Origin: Atherix ibis
Lineage: Eukaryota; Arthropoda; Insecta; Diptera; Athericidae
NCBI GenBank assembly: GCA_958298945.1
Contig: OY282606.1
Location: 87,365,696-87,429,695, forward strand
Reading direction: 5' to 3'
Length of the DNA: 64,000 bases
Both the position numbers and the translations under genes were made by a program. Below, piece by piece: positions 57,539-64,000 of the stretch (its first letter is position 1; every line of letters begins with the position of its first letter). The notes under the pieces are model-generated. The model had not been told where the DNA came from. It did not search any database and was given only the letters and a program-made list of their open reading frames with translations.

Positions 57539-58325
57539 CAAAACTGAGCTTCATCGTTGTATTGTATATTAGAAGTTTACTTTTGCTTGTTAGTTTCGAG
57601 CGTTTGTCCAGTAGTTTAAGAAGTTGTAGGTAACGTCTAGTGGCTTCAAGTTTTTTTAGTCTAGTATGAGGCTTCCATGTTAATCTCTTGTCCAGGTAAA
57701 GTCCCAAATAATGTTCGCTAACATATTGTGGAATCATATTGCTAATATAAATGAGTAGGTTTCCCTTGAGAAAGTGTGAAAGTAATGTGAGGACTCTTCT
57801 GTTCATTTAGCTTCACTCTCGATCTCTTAAACTAGGATTAAAGGTTGTGGATATGGGATTGTAAATTGTTGGAAGCTATGACAGGATTTGTATGGGTAGC
57901 AAGTATGGCCGTATCATCTGCATAAATAGCAATGATAGTGTTAGGATCAGATAGGATGTCATGGGTATAAATATTATATAAAATGGGACAAAGGATACTT
58001 CCTTGTGGGATTGTAACTTTGAAATGACATTGGGAGAGATATGAATTTATGACAAGGTAGTATGTTGTAGGAAGAAAGCTCTTAAGTTTCCATAGGAGTC
58101 CAGGATGCCACACACGATCAAAAGCTTGGGAATATTTGCTGGACAATAATCTTTCCTCTCAATATGATCAACAATACGATGGCATTGCTGGATTAGGGAG
58201 TGTTCAGATCGGAAGTCAAATTGGTGTTCAAGAATAATTTTTTCATTAATTAGGAATGCATAGAGTCGTTTTAATAGGAGTTTTTCAAAAATTAAATTAT
58301 TGCCAAATAGTGCAAAAAACAATTA
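57538..58325 (-). pseudogene. jockey-type LINE reverse transcriptase fragment
   Basis: Minus-strand blocks, in order: LFEKLLLKRL-like FEKLLLKRLYAFLINEKII, then EHQFDFRSEHSLIQQCHRIV (RT block 1-2, about 58300-58160); SQAFDRVWHPGLLWKLKSFL (about 58130-58070); IPQGSILCPILYNIYTHDI (about 58020-57960); IYADDTAILATHTNPV, the catalytic YADD at about 57912-57924; then YLGLYLDKRLTWKPH and SKLLIYNTTMK (about 57700-57545). This is the characteristic order and wording of jockey-clade ORF2. It has at least two frame changes. The N-terminal endonuclease and everything after the RT are missing. It ends directly against transposase sequence with no A-tail, so the junction is a rearrangement and not an insertion end. 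Confidence 0.9.
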
Positions 58326-58504
58326 TTCTGTGATTTTTTAAACAATTTTGCACAAGTGCATTTAAAGAACCAGCTTTAATTTTACTTACAACAGATTTTT
58401 ACAATCTATAAACGAGTATAAAATACTTAATTGATATTTTAATCGATAAATATAAAATATTCGACAATTTTTTGTGAAAACAATAGTTTCCTACTTGAGA
58501 TAAA

Positions 58505-58830
58505 GGTTTATCCAAGTTATGCTTTGGAAAGTCAATTTAATTAAATAATTTTAAATTCAAATTTAGATAAAATCTATTTATTTGGTTTGTTTACTTAAAC
58601 TATGCCAAATATAAAATTAATCAAAAAGATTTTAATTTTTTGCAAAACTCGATTCTTTTGGGGTAATTTTTGATTTGAAATTTTGGGATATAATTCGGCC
58701 ATTACTTGACGGATGTTGTTTACTAAATGCTCCTTAATCTTGTGGATATATGTTTTTTTTTTAATAATAGGATTAAAATTTAATCTTTTTTTTTTTAATA
58801 AAAAAAAGAAATCAAGGCACAAATATTAAT
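58505..58830 (-). pseudogene. DD41D-like 3' end with terminal repeat
   Basis: TTTATCCAAGTTATGCTTTG followed by GAAAGTC (58505-58531) is the family's 3' terminal repeat. On the minus strand upstream, 58730-58620 reads NIRQVMAELYPKISNQKLPQ, then KNRVLQKI, a decayed C-terminus (compare NIERAIHDIRLDLVEKVLENWVHRI). It is independent of the copy at 57115-57538, since both retain the C-terminal part in the same orientation. Confidence 0.65.
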
Positions 58831-58834
58831 CAAT

Positions 58835-59500
58835 CAAATTTTAATAAGCTAATTGAATATTGTTTGACGAGTAAATTAAGTAAAAATTTGCAAAGTTAAA
58901 AACAAAAAGATGCAACAACTTGAAAAAAATAGTCATTTTTTTAATATCCTTTTGTGTATTCGTTCGATAATTATAATTTCAAAATTTACGAAAATCACAT
59001 GAAATATTAATCACTCAACACTTATAATAGGATCAATTAATTTCTGTATGATCTGATTAATTTCTGTTTTATTTTTTAAAGTACAAAATTATCTATTATT
59101 GTAAAATTTGGTCTTAGCAACTAATAAAATCTTAAAACCTAATGGGATTTTAGAAGCTCATATATTTCTAATTAGACTAATCACTGATTATCATCTAATC
59201 ACTGAGATTTCAAAATTTCTCTAATATACGTACATATTAGCATACTCATTTAAGGTAAATTCAGACAGGGATAATTAATTAGCTTTTCATTTAATCTACA
59301 AAGCTCAGTAATAAAAGAAGATATGGGATGGCAAAGACGGAATATTGAAGGATATTTAAAATCCCGAATATTTATGTATTTTTCGAAAAATCCATTGGAG
59401 CAGATGAAGTGTGTGTACTTTTTAGATATTATTTATATTAAATTCCCCCATTCCCACACAATTTATCAAGTTTTACTACAAACCTTTATATAATAACGAA
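58835..59500. other. AT-rich non-coding stretch
   Basis: No gene or repeat was recognised. Confidence 0.55.
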
Positions 59501-59502
59501 TA

Positions 59503-60633
59503 AAGCATTGTCCAATTTGTGCTTCGTAAAGTTACATTAAAATTCAGATTTTGATGAAATTTTCGTTTCATTATTTTGATTGAACCTTGGCATGAAATAT
59601 AACATTTTTAAAAATGACCGCCAAATCAGTCGATCCTTTTAAGATAATTTTTGATGTTTTTTCGCACATTTCGATATGTAATTGGATGAATTTTTACACA
59701 TTTTCGTCTCTAAAATTTGGAGATTGTCTACGTAAACACAAAAAAAGGTTAAACGGCATCATAACGAACGATTTTAGAGGCCAATTGACACTATCAAATC
59801 TCAAAACTAAATGTCCTGGTAAGTTTTCGCGCAATTAGGCCTAAATTTTTAGTGTTGTGTAGCTTAAAAGTATTAATCTGGACCGCTCGTTGAAACCACA
59901 TAGGATCCAGATTAAAATCTTTAAATTCAGGTCAAAAAAGCCGATTATCATAGAATTAGCAGTAACGGTGTCTCATTCATTTTCAAAGAAATAAGGATCA
60001 ATGACACATTTAGACAAAAATCCAGACCAGACAGATTAATACCTAATTCTCAACAAGATATGGTGCTACTATTATTAAAACAATTCTATTTTTCGTAAAT
60101 ATAACCTTTTACAAGAATCCTGTAAAATTCTCAAGCATCTGCGTCATTTAGTTTGCAAGTGACAGGCATTTAAAGTGAGAGGTTCTATCGGCAGGAAATA
60201 ATATGGCTTATAGTTGTTTTCCGAGATGCACATGGTATAATCTTCATCGAATATATTGAAAAACGGTAACATAACAATATTGTACGTGTACAACATTATA
60301 AGACCAGTGGAGTAATGAAATCGAGACGAAACGTCTGCATTTTGCGAACGAAAAAAATTTAGCGAATATGAAAAAATGTCTCAGCCGAAAAAGATTTGGC
60401 TCAAACGAAGAGGTGATTGCTGAAACCAGCGTCTATTTGAAAGGATTTGAGATATGAGATACAAACAGTAAAGTGTTGTCAGTGTCAAGGCCAGGTATTA
60501 ATCATACAACCATCGTATTGTAGAGTTTTACAGTTTAAAAACAATGTGAAATGGCAAACCTCACTCTAAACGAATGACATTTTGGCGGACATATATGTCT
60601 GACAGATGCCGAACCACGAAATGGATAATCCCC
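59503..60633 (-). mobile_element. DD41D-derived fossil, both ends present, with nested mariner
   Basis: Left end AAGCATTGTCCAATTTGTGC (from 59503) and right end CCACGAAATGGATAATCCCC (to 60633) are the family's terminal repeats, with TA outside. On the minus strand, 60025-59940 reads WSGF, IDPYFFENE and DTVTAN, and about 59925-59895 the decayed IWFQ region. About 59820-59740 gives GHLVLRFDSVNWPLKS (third catalytic block region) and about 59700-59610 the C-terminal part. From about 60025 to 60520 a mariner fragment in the opposite orientation replaces the 5' half. A degraded GTCTGACAGATGCC near the right end corresponds to the subterminal palindrome. Confidence 0.8.
60025..60520 (+). mobile_element. 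deleted mariner with GATTAATACC ends
   Basis: The right end GCCAGGTATTAATCATACAA (about 60491-60510) matches the mariner ends at 32236-32616. A weaker left end, ACAGATTAATACCTAATTC, is at about 60030. The plus strand reads VFRDAHGIIFIEYIEKR (about 60220-60270), matching VFWDA.GIIFIDYLEKG. Further on comes KRFGSNEEVIAETSVYLKGF (about 60390-60450). The region with the second and third catalytic Asp is deleted. Confidence 0.75.
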
Positions 60634-60639
60634 TATTTT

Positions 60640-62985
60640 GAACAGCTATTTTGAACAACGGGCTGTAGTGACTTTCTTTTCAATAATAAATCTATACAAA
60701 TTAAATATAGATTCACCTACGCATGTACAATTGAATAACTGAAAATCACACAATATTATTAAATTTCTTATTACATTAGCCATTCAAAAAGCACGAGCAT
60801 AATAGAAAAAATAAAAATGTTACAATGTAAAACTGTTGGAATTTCCTTCAACAATCAATTTTATATGTTCATTAAATTATGTAAATGTACAATATAAACG
60901 AATCTAAATCTACGAGTATAAAAAAGGATAAAACCAAGCTACCGAAATTATGTAAATTATGTATGCCGATTGTATAAGTAAATGTAAATCTATAGATTGA
61001 ATAAAGTACTTCTAAACATACCCAAACAAAATTATATCAAATGAATGTTTACAACCTAAAAAAGTACACATATTCGTAACATAATTTGTGCGTGTTATTC
61101 ATTAAAGAAAGAAACACTCATTTATATGGAAGCAAGAATTTATTTGAATAGAAATTTATAAATATTACATAGAATTATCGAAAGCTAATCATGTAGGATA
61201 GAAGAAGAACATAACAATTTATTGAAATGGTGTATAAAAGATGTAGTTAATCAATATGACAAAATTATTATATTGTACATGAAATTTTCAATAACGAAAC
61301 GAAAGTTTTTATATTAAATTTTCTATTGACTCTTATTGGCATATTAGGCTAATCCGATAAATACAATATTTTAAAGATTCTATAAGCAAATGTAACTATG
61401 TATATACATTTTCATTAAACAAAATTTCATACACGAGAGCTTTTCGAAAATAATCAATTAGTTTTTTCTTGAAATTTCGAATAAATACACAATTTCATTC
61501 AAATAAATAAGATTTCTCATTATCAAGAATTTTCATATTATAGAACGCAATTAAGGATCATGACTTGCTTATTTTATGAACGATGGCGAAAGGATTTAAG
61601 AGTGAAAATGACATGTACACATAATATACCATCTTTACGTTTTAGTAGAAATTCAAACTACGGAAGACGTCAAGAGCAGAGCACATTCTGTAGTCAACAA
61701 ATTATTCTGATCATCCGAACAGGTAGTATTAAAACGTATGCGAATGCAATTAAAAGTTGATCAACTTATAAGTAACATACATACACCGTAGTAGTGTACT
61801 TTACCAAGTATGGAGCGATAAAACTGGGACAAAATAAATGAGGATGACTAAAATTCCTCGAATGGAATATGGAAATCGTTGATACTAAGGATATAACTAT
61901 TGCACGTCTTTTGGACATAATTTTCCACCTTCGGGATAACATGTTGCTATCTAACATTTTTCCGTTTCCATTCTACACTCACAACTCCTGTTTATCAAAA
62001 TCCTAACATGAGTATACATTTTAATTAAAATATCATTTAGAAAATTTGCCAACAACACATGAAATTATATATAATATGCCATTTTTAATAGTGTCTTATT
62101 TTCGAAACTTGCCAAAATCAATTTTATTTTATTTTTTTTAGTTTTTTGTTTATAAATTATAATATTTTAAATTATTTTCTAGATTTCTACAAAAATAAAA
62201 ATAAAAAAAAACAGCAAGGAAAGTATATATTATATTTAAAAATTATTAAATAGAAAATATGAAAGCTTTTGAAAAGTTCGTTAACCACTCCTTATACATG
62301 AACTCGTATCGTCATTTATAAGTACAACGAACGCATGCCAAATGACTGTCTGATTAATTATTCTGCCTGTGCTCATGCTTTTTCCCCATTTATTATTAAA
62401 ATAAGTGAAGGAGAAATATTTTGCTCCATAAATATGAACGGCTTTAATATTATTCATAAACCGGAAATAAGTCAATTGCAACTATTTAAAAAAAAACACA
62501 CACACACAAATTAGAGAAATTATGAATAACATAAAATAACTTTTTAGAACGTCAAAGAAAAAAATGCACACAAAATTAACAATTTTATATTTTTCTAAAT
62601 GAATATAAAATTTTAAATTTAGAAATTTGTTAATATCAAAAACCGTTAGTCAAAGGCGCACAAATATTTATAATTTTCCAATTTATGTTTCCACCTGTGT
62701 GGTTTTGTGAAGTCGTTTTAAAAAAAATATTTTGTTAATTAACTCTCTTGGAAATTACCTTTGATGAAATGATAGATTTAAATAGGATTCTAAATTAAGT
62801 GTAAAAATTAATACACTGAAATCTGTTTCTACCAGTCGTCATTCTTATTAAAGAAACATTCTGCAAGTTAATTAATGAGTTTCATCAATATAAGAAAAAA
62901 AATTCATTCCATTACACGTAGAACGAATTACATTTAAATTATGAAAAGAGGCCTTGAAATTTCTACAAGATCGCTTAGTGCCAAT
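60640..62985. other. AT-rich non-coding stretch
   Basis: No gene was recognised. A short CA run is present near 62498-62508. Small open frames at 61560-61760 and minus strand 61766-61957 are not convincing. Confidence 0.55.
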
Positions 62986-62999
62986 ATTTCTTTATGGGA

Positions 63000-63395
63000 A
63001 GCCACTAGACGAATGGACTCTCGTACAAAATAGCATCACACCTGAAACAAAATGACGGTAGCTGGCCAAAAACATACAAAGAAAAAGCCGAAGTTTGAAT
63101 GTGGTCTGTTCCTAGGTTATTTGATAACCGGACATGACAGTTCCTGTATAAGAGAGGATTGAGTGAAAAGAGAAGAGTGTCTGTGCCTATCACCTAAGAC
63201 AAAAGAGTGCCTATTATCTCCTCGTAGAGTGTGATTTATATGAGGATCTCCGTGATTTGGATGCTTGTGGCATTAGAGTGAATGAAAGGAGAGTGGATTT
63301 GAGTGGTGGACTTAGTACACGTGAGAGGAGGGAATGTTTGGCTGAATTTGCCATTGCTCTATTTGAGAGAAGAATACGATTGATGAATGAGTAGT
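63000..63395 (+). pseudogene. R1-type LINE ORF2 C-terminus
   Basis: The plus strand at about 63090-63190 reads FECGLFLGYLITGHDSS, then C..., the TGHG block that precedes the C-terminal zinc knuckle. After a frame change 63198-63393 reads YYLLVECDLYEDLRDLDACG, then IRVNERRVDLSGGLSTRERR and ECLAEFAIALFERRIRLMNE followed by TAG. Relatives read HLL.EC.LYEDLRDLD..GI........L....RE...EFA...FERR. The last 65 codons are uninterrupted, so this end decayed less than the other LINE pieces. Only the very 3' end of the gene is present, consistent with 5' truncation. The minus-strand frame at 63214-63522 is its shadow. Confidence 0.78.
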
Positions 63396-63800
63396 GAATG
63401 TGTATGCTTGTGAAACGCAAGGTGGCCACAACCGGCTGAAAGAGCAAGGTTGATTCCGGTTGTACATACTTTCGGGTCTTGGCGAACTCGCGTACCTGAC
63501 AAGATTCCTTACCGTAGCTCAATGAGCGGATAACAAACCAAAGTAGGCAGCAACGTGGTGGTGTGGTTAATACCTATATAACGGGTACGGTCTCCGGATT
63601 GCTGGTGAGAGATATTGGTAATTATCTCGGGCGCTGTCACTACTTATGACAGTAGAGGTTTAAATAGGCTTCGCCACTAACAGTTGGAGTAGTCAGCTTG
63701 TAACTGATTATTGACTGTTAACTGCCAGTAATGGTGGTGCGCTCATTGAGCGACTCGTGGTATCATATCTCACGATCGATATATCACGTTAACAAAACAG
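63396..63800 (+). other. probable LINE 3' untranslated tail
   Basis: GC-richer, non-coding sequence continues directly after the LINE stop codon until transposase sequence begins at about 63805. The lack of an A-tail would fit R1-type elements. The exact end is not defined, and the assignment rests on position and composition. Confidence 0.5.
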
Positions 63801-63804
63801 AATT

Positions 63805-64000
63805 ATTCTGTATTGTTGGAACCAGATATTGTCCAAGTCCTTTTCATCCAATTAAGGCGAAAAAAAATCTGTTATCATCGCTCGAGCCTCATTTAGAAAG
63901 CACTACCGTTTTATGCTGCGGCCCAACCAAAAAAAACTGTAAGTTTTTCTGCATACAAAAAAGGGAGTTGTTCCAGGAACTGTTGTGATTGCTTCTCGTC
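63805..64000 (-). pseudogene. DD41D-like transposase fragment at window end
   Basis: The plus-strand GTTGGAACCAGATATTGTCC (about 63816) is nearly identical to 47089-47108, which codes for LDNIWFQQ in the intact gene. The next bases (to about 63895) parallel the coding stretch for ITHFLLPKLEEID. The rest continues beyond the window. The LINE tail abuts it on the left. Confidence 0.75.

Noticed and set aside
62498..62510. CA microsatellite
   Set aside because: It has only about six dinucleotides, too short to be notable.
63214..63522. Minus-strand open frame of 102 codons
   Set aside because: It is a shadow of the LINE C-terminus, which reads clearly on the plus strand.
1..64000. tRNA, rRNA or other structured RNA genes
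   Set aside because: Scanning by eye for tRNA B-box-like GGTTCGAATCC sequences with a matching A-box, and for rRNA-like sequence, gave nothing. A covariance-model search could not be run.

Overview
The window looks like a gene-poor, AT-rich (about 70-75% A+T by eye) stretch of an insect nuclear genome, most likely a higher dipteran. The support is the density of Tc1/mariner elements, jockey-type and R1-type LINE fragments, intron-like AT-rich filler, and the absence of operons, bacterial ribosome binding sites, tRNA or rRNA genes. The species cannot be named from the sequence. No complete host gene is recognisable. One weak exon candidate lies at 1696-1896.

Almost everything interpretable is mobile DNA. 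The only intact protein gene is the 361-residue transposase on the minus strand at 46751-47836, inside a complete 1306-bp element (46645-47950) with 30-bp terminal inverted repeats and a TA duplication. Its catalytic triad D159, D252, D294 gives a DD41D signature, as in the rosa-like group of the Tc1/mariner superfamily. Decayed relatives are scattered through the whole window (2455-3090, 4423-4830, 7386-8690, 11222-12599, 14957-16838, 18430-20475, 29142-29430, 34378-35890, 42520-43326, 49090-49712, 57115-58830, 59503-60633, 63805-64000). Many share a different end, GGTTATCCATTTCGTGGTTC or similar, and a subterminal 16-bp palindrome TTTGACAGCTGTCAAA. They therefore represent a second DD41D-like family with short non-autonomous derivatives.

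Other mobile DNA includes a deleted mariner (19455-20371), a mauritiana-type mariner with four in-frame stops (54316-55563) that sits inside the reading frame of a second mariner, a decayed Tc1-like element (21913-23082), and several irritans-like or SETMAR-like mariner fragments (25560-25895, 29620-30112, 32236-32616, 45655-45915, 51175-51330, 53085-53385, 60025-60520). There is also a non-autonomous family with 8-bp target duplications (3125-3733, 7474-8244, 44274-45575), a jockey-type reverse transcriptase fragment (57538-58325), and two R1-type LINE fragments (53390-53830, 63000-63395 with its 3' tail).

Tandem arrays occur at 15485-16295 (29 bp), 23821-23995 (29-30 bp), 39539-40205 (about 220-250 bp), 41866-42257 (64-66 bp) and 50393-51160 (a duplicated inverted-repeat element). 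Nested insertions give a relative history: DD41D fossils are the oldest layer and were later interrupted by mariners, the 8-bp-duplication family and a minisatellite. The remaining AT-rich stretches are listed as gaps. A few more GC-balanced islands (5590-6360, 12860-13150, 33060-33330, 38220-39080) carry no recognised gene.
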